Shown piece after piece: positions 27,352 to 39,342 of a stretch of DNA of 64,000 bases (position 1 is its first letter; each line of letters begins with the position of its first letter). Source of the DNA: MWBF01 sp964614645 (GTDB lineage Bacteria > Chloroflexota > Anaerolineae > CG2-30-64-16). The DNA is taken from the NCBI GenBank assembly GCA_964614645.1, contig CAZTMA010000004.1, positions 1 to 64,000 on the forward strand, given 5' to 3'. The notes beneath the pieces were generated by a model, which did not search any database, was not told the DNA's origin, and saw nothing but the letters and a program-made list of their open reading frames with translations. Made by a program: the position numbers and the translations under genes.

Positions 27352-27451
27352 TGCCACCGAAAACACTGAGCACACGGAGAGCCGTTACAGGTTGCAGGTT
27401 ACAGGTTGGACGACGTCGGGTCAACAACCTGCAACCTGCAACCTATAACCC
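27352..27451. repeat. Composite repeat: TTGCCACCGA fragment and CAGGTTGCAGGTT inverted repeat
   Basis: The left part (TTGCCACCGAAAACACTGAG) resembles the GCCACAGAGGACAC family at 37496-37566 and 61075-61155. The right part has tandem GGTTGCAGGTTACAGGTT on one side and AACCTGCAACCTGCAACC on the other, an inverted repeat built of 7-base units. It fills the gap before the mannonate dehydratase-like gene. Confidence 0.65.
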
Positions 27452-27491
27452 ATCCCCCACCCTTCTTTCGTGTCCAGCAAAGGAGTCCGCC

Positions 27492-28538
27492 ATGGTCACC
27501 GCCGACGCCCGCGCCTACCCGCTCATCATCCCAGGCTACACCGGCTCCCGCTCCGGCATCCAGATTGGCACCCAACTGCCTGCCGACGCTTCCACCGAAG
27601 ACATGCAATTCGCCCGCCAGTTGGGCATCGAATGGGTCATGACAACCGTCCCGGCCGCCGATGCCTCGGTCGAGACCTACCGCGCCGTCGTGCGCCACTT
27701 TGCCGAGGGCGGGCTGAAGGTCTACCGGCTTGCCAACCACGCAGTGCACAACATGGAAGCCGTCACGCTCAACCTGCCGGAGCGTGACGGCAAAATCGCC
27801 GAGTACCTGGCCTACATCCGCATGTTGGCCGCCGCAGGCATCTACTACGCCACCTATGCGCACATGGCGAACGGCATCTGGAGCACCGAGCCGGAGCCAG
27901 TGCGCGGGGGCGCGAATGGCCGTGCCTTCCGGCTGGATCAGGCCCGCACCGGCCGGTGGATTGATGAGTCCTGGGACCTCCCCTTGACACACGGCCGCGA
28001 GTACACCGAAGACGAGCTGTGGGAGAACTACGCGTACTTCATCCGTCAGGTCGTCCCGGTCGCAGAGGAAGCGGGGGTCTACATCGGCATCCATCCGGAC
28101 GATCCGCCGGTTTACCCGCTCGGCGGCATCCCCCGCTGCATCTTCGGCAACTTCGAGGGCTACAGCCGCGCGCTGGAGATTGCAGACAGCCCGAACGTCG
28201 GCGTCTGCCTCTGCTTGGGCTGCTGGCTGGAGGGCGGTCCGGCGATGGGCAAGAGCGCAGTCGAGGCCATCCGCTACTTCGGCAGCCAGCGCAAGCTGTT
28301 TAAGGTGCACTTCCGCAACGTGACTGCGCCCATGCCCGAGGGCTTCGTAGAGACTTTCCTGGATGATGGTTACGCGGATATGCTCGAAATCATGGCCGCG
28401 CTGCAGGAAGTGGGGTTCAATGGAGCCATCATCTCCGACCACCTCCAGCAGGTTGTCGGCGGGCGTTACGCTGCCGAGGCGTATGCCGTGGGCTACATGC
28501 GCGGGCTGGTTCAGGCGGTGGCCGCGCGAAACCGGTAA
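27492..28538 (+). CDS. uxuA: Mannonate dehydratase-like TIM-barrel enzyme
   Basis: A 348-residue protein related to UxuA, which dehydrates D-mannonate to 2-keto-3-deoxygluconate in hexuronate breakdown. The family motif HPDDPP (IGIHPDDPPVYPLGGIPRCIFGN) is clear, along with GVCLCLGCWLEGG, VHFRNV and FNGAIISDH, which supply metal ligands. It is shorter than E. coli UxuA (394) and could act on another sugar acid. ATG 27492 has AAAGGAG upstream. Its stop codon lies inside a palindromic repeat. It probably works with the next gene. Confidence 0.7.
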   Translation: MVTADARAYPLIIPGYTGSRSGIQIGTQLPADASTEDMQFARQLGIEWVMTTVPAADASVETYRAVVRHFAEGGLKVYRLANHAVHNMEAVTLNLPERDGKIAEYLAYIRMLAAAGIYYATYAHMANGIWSTEPEPVRGGANGRAFRLDQARTGRWIDESWDLPLTHGREYTEDELWENYAYFIRQVVPVAEEAGVYIGIHPDDPPVYPLGGIPRCIFGNFEGYSRALEIADSPNVGVCLCLGCWLEGGPAMGKSAVEAIRYFGSQRKLFKVHFRNVTAPMPEGFVETFLDDGYADMLEIMAALQEVGFNGAIISDHLQQVVGGRYAAEAYAVGYMRGLVQAVAARNR

Positions 28539-28599
28539 CCGCGAAGACGCGAAGAACGTCAAAGTTCTCTGATTGGAATGTCTTTGCGTCTTCGCGGTT
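28537..28599. repeat. CGCGAAGACGC-type inverted repeat, copy 2 of the CGCAAAG group
   Basis: Perfect 14-base arms AACCGCGAAGACGC (28537-28550) and GCGTCTTCGCGGTT (28586-28599). The left arm supplies the last two bases of the uxuA-like stop codon, so the element has settled exactly at the gene end. Confidence 0.75.
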
Positions 28600-28617
28600 C
28601 AAACACAGGAGGTTGAC

Positions 28618-29376
<759 letters not shown>

Positions 29377-29394
29377 GAAGCTGTATGAGGAAGC

Positions 29395-29988
29395 ATGGAG
29401 AGGATTCGCTGGGCACCCAAAATCGTGCGAGCCAGAATCTGGCAGCTTTATCAAAACGACGCCCGAGGCATTGTAGACGAAGTGTTGCTCGAGGATGTCG
29501 GCTTCTCCCTGTGGTTACGCTGCCAGGCCATCCTCATGGTCAGTCATCACGAAGTCGAATGCCCACGTTGCCGACAGGTGTTTAGCCTGGGCGACTGGTC
29601 GGCCACCGAGCCGGATCCGGTTACTTGTCCTGCGCCCAACTGCGACTGGCAGACATCGCGCCAGGATTACCATCTATCGTGGCGTCATCGGGACCTTATT
29701 GGGAGCAACGCCTTACCAGCGTTCCAGGCTTACGTGGACGACTACCCGCGCGCACGTTCACCGCAAGCGCGGATGGTTTGCATAGACCAACTGATACATG
29801 CCTTCCACTGGGACTTGAAGCAGAATCTGCCGAACCGCTCAGTCGGCAACAACCTCATTGAGGGCAGCCACGAGAGCGTGCTTGGGTTACTGGACAAACT
29901 GCATGACGGCGAGCCGACTGAGGATAAACGGCGCTGGCGTGAGACGGTGCAGATGATGATGCAGCGACGACGTGGGGTCAAACCGTAG
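29395..29988 (+). CDS. Conserved uncharacterised zinc-ribbon protein
   Basis: A 197-residue cytosolic protein. The N-terminal part (WQLYQNDARGIVDEVLLEDVGFSLWLRCQAIL) is followed by a zinc-ribbon-like pair of motifs (CPRC at about 56-59 and CPAPNC about 18 residues later), then YPRARSPQARMVCIDQLIHAFHW and NLIEGSHESVLGLLDKLHDG. I recall this general pattern from uncharacterised environmental proteins but know no function. It looks slightly less GC-rich at the third codon position than its neighbours, which hints at transfer. It sits 18 bases after the isomerase gene. Confidence 0.65.
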   Translation: MERIRWAPKIVRARIWQLYQNDARGIVDEVLLEDVGFSLWLRCQAILMVSHHEVECPRCRQVFSLGDWSATEPDPVTCPAPNCDWQTSRQDYHLSWRHRDLIGSNALPAFQAYVDDYPRARSPQARMVCIDQLIHAFHWDLKQNLPNRSVGNNLIEGSHESVLGLLDKLHDGEPTEDKRRWRETVQMMMQRRRGVKP

Positions 29989-30025
29989 ACGCTCCGGCGC
30001 ATACTTACCATAGACAGGAGTTTTT

Positions 30026-31000
30026 ATGCCACTCACCTTCGATTTCCCTCTCGACAAGCTCCAGACCTACCAGGGCATCAACCCGCGACCCGCGGACTTC
30101 AACGCCTACTGGGACGCCGCGCTCGCGGAGATGCACGCGCTCGACCCACAGGTCGAACTCGTGCCCGCGGAGTTCCAGGCACCCGGCGCGGAATGCTTCC
30201 ACCTGTACTTCACCGGCGTCGGCGGCGCACGCGTGCATGCCAAGCTGCTGCGGCCCAAGCACACCGCATCTGCTGCCCCGGCAGTCGTAATGTTCCACGG
30301 CTACAGCGGGCACTCGGGCGACTGGTTCGATAAGCTGGGCTATGTGGGCGCGGGCTACACCGTGGCCGCGCTGGACTGCCGCGGGCAGGGCGGCCTGTCG
30401 GAGGACAACAGCGACGTAGTGGGCAACACGCATCGCGGCCACATCATCCGCGGGCTGGCCGATGCGCTGGCCGGGCGGCCGGATAAGCTGCTGTTCCGCC
30501 AGATCTTCCTCGACACCGCCCAGCTGGCGCGCATCGTCATGGACATGCCGGGCGTGGATGCGACGCGCGTGGGTGCAACCGGCGGCAGCCAGGGCGGCGC
30601 ACTGACCGTCGCATGTATGGCGCTGGAGCCGCGCATCAAGCGCGCTGCACCTATCTTCCCCTTCCTTAGCGACTACCTGCGCGTCTGGCAGATGGACCTG
30701 GCGAAGGACGCCTACGAGGAGCTCCGCACCTTCTTCCGCCTCTTCGACCCGCGCCACCAGCAGGAAGCGGCCGTCTTCGAACAGCTCGGCTACGTGGACA
30801 TCCAGCACCTGGCCCCGCGCATCCGCGCGGAGGTGCTCTGGCCCATCGGCCTGATGGATCAAATCTGCCCGCCATCCAGCCAGTTTGCGGCCTACAACAA
30901 GATCACGTCACCGAAACGCATGGCGATTTACCCGGACTTCGGCCACGAGGGTCTGCCCGGCGTGAACGACATCGTTTTCGAGTTCCTGATGGGGCTGTAA
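30026..31000 (+). CDS. Acetylxylan esterase / cephalosporin-C deacetylase family hydrolase (CE7-like)
   Basis: A 324-residue alpha/beta hydrolase without signal peptide. The nucleophile motif GGSQGG has Ser188; AVVMFHGYSGHSGDWF forms the oxyanion region; ALDCRGQGG (RGQ motif of CE7) and the C-terminal FGHEG (catalytic His) are present. CE7 enzymes remove acetyl groups from short xylo-oligosaccharides in the cytoplasm. Position beside the sugar genes supports a role in hemicellulose use. AGGAG precedes ATG 30026. Confidence 0.88.
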   Translation: MPLTFDFPLDKLQTYQGINPRPADFNAYWDAALAEMHALDPQVELVPAEFQAPGAECFHLYFTGVGGARVHAKLLRPKHTASAAPAVVMFHGYSGHSGDWFDKLGYVGAGYTVAALDCRGQGGLSEDNSDVVGNTHRGHIIRGLADALAGRPDKLLFRQIFLDTAQLARIVMDMPGVDATRVGATGGSQGGALTVACMALEPRIKRAAPIFPFLSDYLRVWQMDLAKDAYEELRTFFRLFDPRHQQEAAVFEQLGYVDIQHLAPRIRAEVLWPIGLMDQICPPSSQFAAYNKITSPKRMAIYPDFGHEGLPGVNDIVFEFLMGL

Positions 31001-31010
31001 TCCCAAACCC

Positions 31011-31118
31011 GCGGAGTGGGCATCCTCAGATGCCCACGTCGGACCCGTTCCGCGTCTGAGGACGCTCCACTCCTCACGCAAGAAACGCGGAGTGGGCATC
31101 TGAGGATGCCCACTCCGC
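31011..31118. repeat. Cluster of three CTCA/TGAG-loop palindromes
   Basis: Element 1 (31016-31037): arms GTGGGCATC and GATGCCCAC around CTCA. Element 2 (31052-31065): arms GCGTC and GACGC around TGAG. Element 3 (31087-31118): perfect 14-base arms GCGGAGTGGGCATC and GATGCCCACTCCGC around TGAG. Elements 2 and 3 are in the opposite orientation to element 1. The same family sits inside murB. The element lies between two convergent genes and might also stop transcription. Confidence 0.8.
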
Positions 31119-31158
31119 ACGTCCCTCCCTGGCAGCCGACCGGCTGCTAGTGTCCCGG

Positions 31159-31599
31159 TCAGCCGCAGTCATCGTCGGGCGCACGCAGGCGCTCCACCTC
31201 CGGGTCCACCGCAAACCAATGCCCGTTGAACAGGCCATACGTCGCCCCGCTGGAAAGCACCCCACCCTCCGCCGGCACCCACCGTACCCCTTCACGCATT
31301 AACGATACGTCACCGCGATAAGGCGCGCCGTCAGGTGCAGCACGGTCGTTGCCGTAATCGGGATCGTAGCGAAAGAAAGCTTCCACGCGAACGGTCGCAC
31401 GATTGAGGCCGGGCAATAGCACGCGCGTCTTCACCTGCTGCGGCGTCAGGTCCCGGGTGTACGTGCTCGCCAGATAGCGGCGCACCGCCAGCGACGGCCC
31501 GGCCCAGCTGAACACGATGACGGCGGCGACCGCGACGACGCACAGCCACACGGGCCACAGCACGCGCCGTCTGATAATCGGTTGAGAATTTGCACTCAT
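31159..31599 (-). CDS. Unknown membrane-anchored protein
   Basis: A 146-residue protein with a single N-terminal membrane segment (VLWPVWLCVVAVAAVIVFSWA) and an extracytoplasmic domain of about 110 residues (LTPQQVKTRVLLPGLNRATVRVEAFFRYDPDYG). No family was recognised. ATG 31599 has GGGAG ten bases upstream; a GTG at 31605 would add two residues. It is divergent from the respiratory operon, so the shared 250-bp region may control both. Confidence 0.6.
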   Translation of the reverse strand: MSANSQPIIRRRVLWPVWLCVVAVAAVIVFSWAGPSLAVRRYLASTYTRDLTPQQVKTRVLLPGLNRATVRVEAFFRYDPDYGNDRAAPDGAPYRGDVSLMREGVRWVPAEGGVLSSGATYGLFNGHWFAVDPEVERLRAPDDDCG

Positions 31600-31678
31600 T
31601 GGCACAAGGCTCCCAGAGGGGCTATCGACCCGGGGTCACGGAAGTTATCATAGCAGACTCTAAATGCAGGGGCAAACC

Positions 31679-31733
31679 ACTTGACTTTTTCTCAAGTTCG
31701 GTTAAGCTTGTCCTTATCTTGGATTAAGCTTGT
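31679..31733 (+). promoter_or_regulatory. Operator-like repeats upstream of the complex III operon
   Basis: ACTTGA and TCAAGT (31679-31697) form a 6-base inverted repeat with a 7-base spacer. TTAAGCTTGT occurs twice, at 31702-31711 and 31724-31733, exactly 22 bp (two helical turns) apart. The region is AT-rich compared with its surroundings and lies between divergent genes. A regulator site is likely; its identity and the exact promoter are not clear. The rest of the gap shows nothing further. Confidence 0.4.
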
Positions 31734-31847
31734 TCGTTCTCATAAATGTGTTGTTTGATTGTCAACCGCTGTCCTGACGGGGCGCAGCGACCCTCCGCCA
31801 TCTGACAGGGCAAATCCAATCGCGCGTGCTGAATCGGAAGAGTGCCA

Positions 31848-32498
31848 ATGCGACAAATCTTCGGTCCCAGCGCAAACGTCATTGCTCGGGCTTCGATTAT
31901 AGGTGGGTTGCTGACGCTGGTCGTCCTCGTGGCAACCGGGTTCGCCTATATCCGTTCTCCCTATAACACCGAGCAGCGCGTCCACGTGGAGCAGCCGGTG
32001 CAGTTCGCGCACCGCACCCACGTCGGCAACGTCGGCCTCGATTGCCGCTACTGCCACACCACAGTCGAGGACTCCCGCTTTGCAGGCATCCCCCCTATCG
32101 CGACCTGCATGAACTGCCATTCGCAGCTGCACGTCAATGCACCCATCCTGGAGCCGATCCGTGAAGCCTACCGGACGGGCCAGTCGGTGCAGTGGGTACG
32201 CGTCCACAACCTGGCCGACTTCGCGTACTTCGACCACAGCGCCCATCTCGCGAAGGGCGTCGGCTGCACGACCTGTCATGGGCCGGTCGGCGATATGCCC
32301 CTCACGTGGCAGGAAAGCACCCTCCTGATGAACTGGTGCCTCGACTGCCACCGCGCGCCGGAGAAATACCTCCGCCCGCGCGAAGAGGTCTTCAATGCCA
32401 ACTGGGTGCCGCCGGCCAACCAGCTTGAGGTCGGGCGACAACTCGTCGCCGAATATCAGGTGAACGCCAGGGTCGACTGCTCGACCTGCCATCGGTAG
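31848..32498 (+). CDS. actA: Alternative complex III subunit ActA, pentaheme cytochrome c
   Basis: Membrane-anchored multiheme cytochrome of alternative complex III, a quinol:electron-acceptor oxidoreductase replacing the bc1 complex. One N-terminal membrane segment (about 15-33) is followed by five CxxCH heme sites (CRYCH from Cys66, CMNCH from Cys87, CTTCH, CLDCH, CSTCH). Start set at ATG 31848 with GGAAG upstream; a GTG at 31842 is too close to that site. First of six co-directional act genes. Confidence 0.93.
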   Translation: MRQIFGPSANVIARASIIGGLLTLVVLVATGFAYIRSPYNTEQRVHVEQPVQFAHRTHVGNVGLDCRYCHTTVEDSRFAGIPPIATCMNCHSQLHVNAPILEPIREAYRTGQSVQWVRVHNLADFAYFDHSAHLAKGVGCTTCHGPVGDMPLTWQESTLLMNWCLDCHRAPEKYLRPREEVFNANWVPPANQLEVGRQLVAEYQVNARVDCSTCHR

Positions 32499-32521
32499 AA
32501 CCATCCGAGGGGAAGATATAT

Positions 32522-35505
<2,984 letters not shown>

Positions 35506-35509
<4 letters not shown>

Positions 35510-36906
35510 TACATGAGCAGCCTATCCGCAAGGAACTGATCGGGCCGCCGCTGGATCGGGCGGACCTCGTGCCGGTCATCGAGCCCGGCCAAACCTTCGA
35601 GTCGGTCAACGAGCAGATCGGCTCCGTCGTCCTGCGCCGCGGCTTCCAGCGTGGCTGGCTGCTGGGGTTAGCCATCGCGTTCCTGCTGCTGATGGTGTTC
35701 CTCGGCGCAGTCACCTGGTTGTTCATCCGGGGCGTCGGAATCTGGGGCATCAACATTCCGGTGGGCTGGGGGTTCGCGATCATCAACCTGGTGTGGTGGA
35801 TCGGCATCGGCCACGCGGGCACGCTCATCTCGGCCATCCTCCTCCTGCTGCGCCAGCAGTGGCGCACGTCCATCAACCGGTTTGCCGAGGCCATGACGCT
35901 GTTTGCGGTCGCGTGCGCGGCGCTGTTCCCGATCCTGCACCTGGGCCGGCCCCAATACTTCTACTGGCTGGTGCCCTACCCGAACACGCTGGACTACTGG
36001 CCGCAGTTCCGCAGCCCGCTGATGTGGGACTTCTTCGCCATCGCCACTTACGGCCTGGTCTCGCTGCTGTTCTGGTTCGTCGGCCTCATCCCCGACATGG
36101 CGACGCTGCGAGACCGCGCCAAGAGCACCTTTGCCCGCGTGACCTTCGGCATCCTGTCGATGGGCTGGCGCGGCTCTGCGGTGCATTGGAAGCGCTATCA
36201 GGACCTGTACTATCTCCTGGCAGCGCTGGCGACACCGCTGGTCGTGTCCGTCCACAGCATCGTGAGCTACGACTTTGCCGTGAGCGTGATTCCCGGCTGG
36301 CACTCGACCATCTTCCCGCCGTACTTCGTGGCCGGCGCGATTTACGCCGGGTTTGCAATGGTGCTGCTCATCTCCATCCCGCTGCGCAAGTACTACCACA
36401 TGGAGAACTTCATCACCGACCGTCACCTGCGCAACATGGCGATCGTGATGTTAACGTCCGGGCTGGTCGTGGCCTACGGTTACGCCATGGAAATCTTCAC
36501 CGCCTGGTATAGCGGCAACGAGTACGAAGGCTTCATGATGCTCAATCGGGTGACGGGCCCCTACGGCTGGGTGTTTGGCCTGATGATGCTGTGCAATGTC
36601 GTCATTCCGCAGCTCCTGTGGATCAAACGCATCCGCACAAACTCACTCTGGCTCTGGGGCATTTCGCTCGTCATCAGCTTTGGCATGTGGTTCGAGCGCT
36701 TCGTCATCGTCGTCACCAGCCTGCACCGGGACTTTCTGCCGTCCTCCTGGGCGATGTACACGCCGACGGTCTGGGACTACGCCACGTTCATCGGCACGTT
36801 GGGGCTGTTTGGCACGCTGATATTCCTGTTCATCCGCTTCCTGCCGTTCATCTCGATGGCTGAGACGCGCGAGCTGGTGCACCAGACAGGAGGGAAGGTC
36901 GAATGA
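35506..36906 (+). CDS. actC: Alternative complex III subunit ActC, NrfD-like quinol-binding membrane protein
   Basis: A 466-residue NrfD/PsrC-family membrane protein with about ten transmembrane helices. It supplies the main quinol oxidation site next to the ActB clusters. Family features include WWIGIGHAGTLISAILLLLRQQWRTSINRFAEAMT near residue 100 and HSIVSYDFAVSVIPGWHSTIFPPYFV mid-protein. ATG 35506 overlaps actB (ATGA), and the end overlaps actD. Confidence 0.95.
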
Positions 36907-37481
36907 CCGAGCATGTGGCCCACGACATGACGCATGAGGCTGAAGAGGCCGCGGTCCGGCCCTACGGTCTCGTGGCCGAGTTCGTGGACGAGCACACTAT
37001 TCTGGATGCCGCACGCCGCGCATATGCCGAGGGTTACCGCCGGCTGGACGCCTACACGCCGATACCGGTGGAAGGTCTGTCGGAGGTGGTCGGCTTCCGC
37101 AAGAGCCGCATCCCGCTGCTGATGCTGCTGGGCGGCATCGCCGGGCTGGTGGGCGGGTTCGCGCTGCAGTATTGGGTACACGTCATCAACTATCCGATTA
37201 ACATCGGCGGTAAGCCGCTGAACAGCGTGCCCATGTGGGTGCCCATCACGTTCGAGACGACCGTCTTGCTGGCGGCGTTGACGGGTGTGCTGGCGATGAT
37301 TCTGCTCAACGGCCTGCCCGCGCCCTACCATCCGCTGTTCAACGTGGCCGAGTTCGCCCGCGCCAGCCAGGATCGCTTCTTCCTGGCGATTGAGGCGACC
37401 GACCCGCGCTTCGATATGACCCAGACCCGCCGGTTCCTGGAGAGCCTGGGCCCGGCCAGCGTGCACGAGGTGTTGCCGTGA
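36903..37481 (+). CDS. actD: Alternative complex III subunit ActD (DUF3341)
   Basis: A 192-residue subunit with two membrane helices (about 70-90 and 115-140) and a cytoplasmic N-terminal domain (LVAEFVDEHTILDAARRAYAEGYRRLDAYTPIPVEGL), characteristic of DUF3341. It packs against the membrane part of the complex and has no known cofactor. It overlaps both neighbours by 4 bp. Confidence 0.93.
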   Translation: MTEHVAHDMTHEAEEAAVRPYGLVAEFVDEHTILDAARRAYAEGYRRLDAYTPIPVEGLSEVVGFRKSRIPLLMLLGGIAGLVGGFALQYWVHVINYPINIGGKPLNSVPMWVPITFETTVLLAALTGVLAMILLNGLPAPYHPLFNVAEFARASQDRFFLAIEATDPRFDMTQTRRFLESLGPASVHEVLP

Positions 37482-38143
37482 AGGTGAAACGCTTTGCCAC
37501 CGAGAACACAGAGAGCGTAGAGTCTTTCTCTCTCAATAACTCAGTGTCCTCTGTGACCTCTGTGGCTAGAAAGCTAAGCTTCCTGCTCCTGGGACTCTTC
37601 GCGCTGGTGGCGCTGACGGGCTGCCAGGCGATGGCCGACCAGCCGCGCTATGATCCGCTGGAGCCGAGCGCGTTCTTCGCGGACGGGCAGTCAGCGCGGC
37701 CGCAGGTCGAGGGGTCTGTAGCGCAGGGCCAGTTGCGCACCAGCGACGTGCGCTATACCGGCCAGTTCAACGGTGCGCCGGCGACCGAGTTTCCCTTCGA
37801 ACTGACCGCCGACCTGCTCGAGCGCGGCCGGCAGGAGTATGACATTTACTGCACGCCCTGTCACGGCTTCACCGGCGCGGGCGACGGCATGGTCATCCAG
37901 CGCGGATTCCCTGCGCCGCAGACCTTCCACCAGGACCGCCTGCGCACGGCGGCGCCCGGCTACTTCTTCCAGGTCATCACCAACGGGTTTGGCCGGATGC
38001 AACCGTACGCCAGCCAGATCCCCGATGTGGATGACCGCTGGGCCATCGCCGCTTACGTGCGGGCCCTGCAACTCAGCCAGGCGGCGCCCGCCGAGGCCCT
38101 GCCGGCGGAAGACATGCAGCAACTCGGAGGGGCAACCCAATGA
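37478..38143 (+). CDS. actE: Alternative complex III subunit ActE, monoheme cytochrome c lipoprotein with repeat-coded N-terminus
   Basis: A 221-residue lipoprotein cytochrome. The lipobox LTGC with Cys49 follows a hydrophobic run (LSFLLLGLFALVA), and a single heme site CTPCHG lies near residue 125, followed by conserved cytochrome c sequence. The start (GTG 37478, overlapping actD) gives about 31 residues before the hydrophobic core, far longer than a normal signal N-region. Residues 7-30 are encoded by an interspersed repeat (37496-37566). The ancestral start may have been lost or displaced by that insertion. Confidence 0.93.
   Translation: MKVKRFATENTESVESFSLNNSVSSVTSVARKLSFLLLGLFALVALTGCQAMADQPRYDPLEPSAFFADGQSARPQVEGSVAQGQLRTSDVRYTGQFNGAPATEFPFELTADLLERGRQEYDIYCTPCHGFTGAGDGMVIQRGFPAPQTFHQDRLRTAAPGYFFQVITNGFGRMQPYASQIPDVDDRWAIAAYVRALQLSQAAPAEALPAEDMQQLGGATQ
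37496..37566. repeat. GCCACAGAGGACAC-type repeat within actE
   Basis: GCCACCGAGAACACAGAG on the left and CTCAGTGTCCTCTGTGACCTCTGTGGC on the right are related, imperfectly, as an inverted repeat. The best copy of the family is at 61075-61155 (GCCACAGAGGACACCGAGG and its complement). Here the element is translated as the first part of ActE. Confidence 0.75.
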
Positions 38144-39342
38144 TGACACCACAAGGCATTCTCCGCCGCATGATGCCCGGCGCACTCGTGGTCGGCGCAG
38201 TCGGGCTGATCGCGACGCTGGCGGGCATATTCCTGGGCGTCCCCGGCGCATACCCCGCCTACCTGTTCGCTTTTGTCTTCTGGACCGGCATGGGCATCGG
38301 CAGCCTGCTGCTGGCGCTGCTGCAGCATTTGACCCGCACAGGTTGGGGCGCACCGATCCAGCGGTTCGTGGAGGCGGGCGCGCGCACCCTGCCGCTGATG
38401 CTCGTGCTCTTCATCCCCATCATCTTCGGGATGAAGGCGCTGTACTCGTGGGCGGACCCGGCGCACGTCATTGGTGACCCGGTCCTGGAGCACAAGCAGC
38501 CGTATCTCAACGTGCCTTTCTTCATCATCCGTACGGTCATCTACTTCGCGGTGTGGACGTTCTTCGCCTACCGGACGGGCGCACTCTCGCTCAAACTCGA
38601 CGAGACGGGCGACGTGAACATCGCGGGCACGCTGCGGGGCATGGGCGCGGGCGGGCTGCTCGCCGTCACACTGACCGCTTCGTTCGCCGCCTTCGACTGG
38701 GTGATGTCGCTGGATCCGCACTGGCTGTCCAGCATCTTTGGCCTGATGGTCACGATGGGCATGATGCTGGGCGCGTTTGCGCTGGCCATAGCCCTGGCAA
38801 CCTGGGCGTCGGACTGGCCGCCGCTCGATGCGGCTGTCTCTCCCCGGCGCTTCAATGACCTGGGCAGCCTGATGCTTGCCTTTGTCATGATCTGGGCCTA
38901 TCTGTCGTTCTCCCAGTACTTGCTCATCTGGGCCGCAAACATCACCGAAGAAGTGCCGTGGTACCTGGCACGCATGGCGGGCGGCTGGAAATACATCGCC
39001 ATCGCCATCATCGCGCTGCACTTCGCACTGCCCTTCATCATGTTGATGTTCCGCGATGTGAAGCGCAACCGGAGGCTGCTGACGGCCATCGGACTCTTCC
39101 TGGTGCTCATGCGTGCGGTCGACACCTTCTGGCTGGTCGTCCCGTCGCTGGGCGCCGCCGGTGTGGGCGCCATCTGGCCCCACCTGACCGCGCTGGTCGG
39201 GGTTGGAGGCCTGTGGGCCGCCTTCTTCGCCTGGAACCTGGCGCGGGCGCCGCTGCTGCCCGTCGGCCTGCCGGCGCCCATGCAGGACCATGCGGCGGTT
39301 TCTGAACCTCATAACAACAGGATCGTGCGGCATGAGCGATAA
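38140..39342 (+). CDS. actF: Alternative complex III subunit ActF, NrfD-like membrane protein
   Basis: A 400-residue membrane protein with about ten transmembrane segments, the second NrfD-like subunit of alternative complex III. It resembles ActC in fold but is thought not to oxidise quinol; it may help in proton movement. Features include FVFWTGMGIGSLLLALLQHLT, FAAFDWVMSLDPHWLSSIFG and FSQYLLIWAANITEEVPWYL. ATG 38140 overlaps actE; the end overlaps the next gene by 11 bp. Confidence 0.95.
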   Translation: MMTPQGILRRMMPGALVVGAVGLIATLAGIFLGVPGAYPAYLFAFVFWTGMGIGSLLLALLQHLTRTGWGAPIQRFVEAGARTLPLMLVLFIPIIFGMKALYSWADPAHVIGDPVLEHKQPYLNVPFFIIRTVIYFAVWTFFAYRTGALSLKLDETGDVNIAGTLRGMGAGGLLAVTLTASFAAFDWVMSLDPHWLSSIFGLMVTMGMMLGAFALAIALATWASDWPPLDAAVSPRRFNDLGSLMLAFVMIWAYLSFSQYLLIWAANITEEVPWYLARMAGGWKYIAIAIIALHFALPFIMLMFRDVKRNRRLLTAIGLFLVLMRAVDTFWLVVPSLGAAGVGAIWPHLTALVGVGGLWAAFFAWNLARAPLLPVGLPAPMQDHAAVSEPHNNRIVRHER

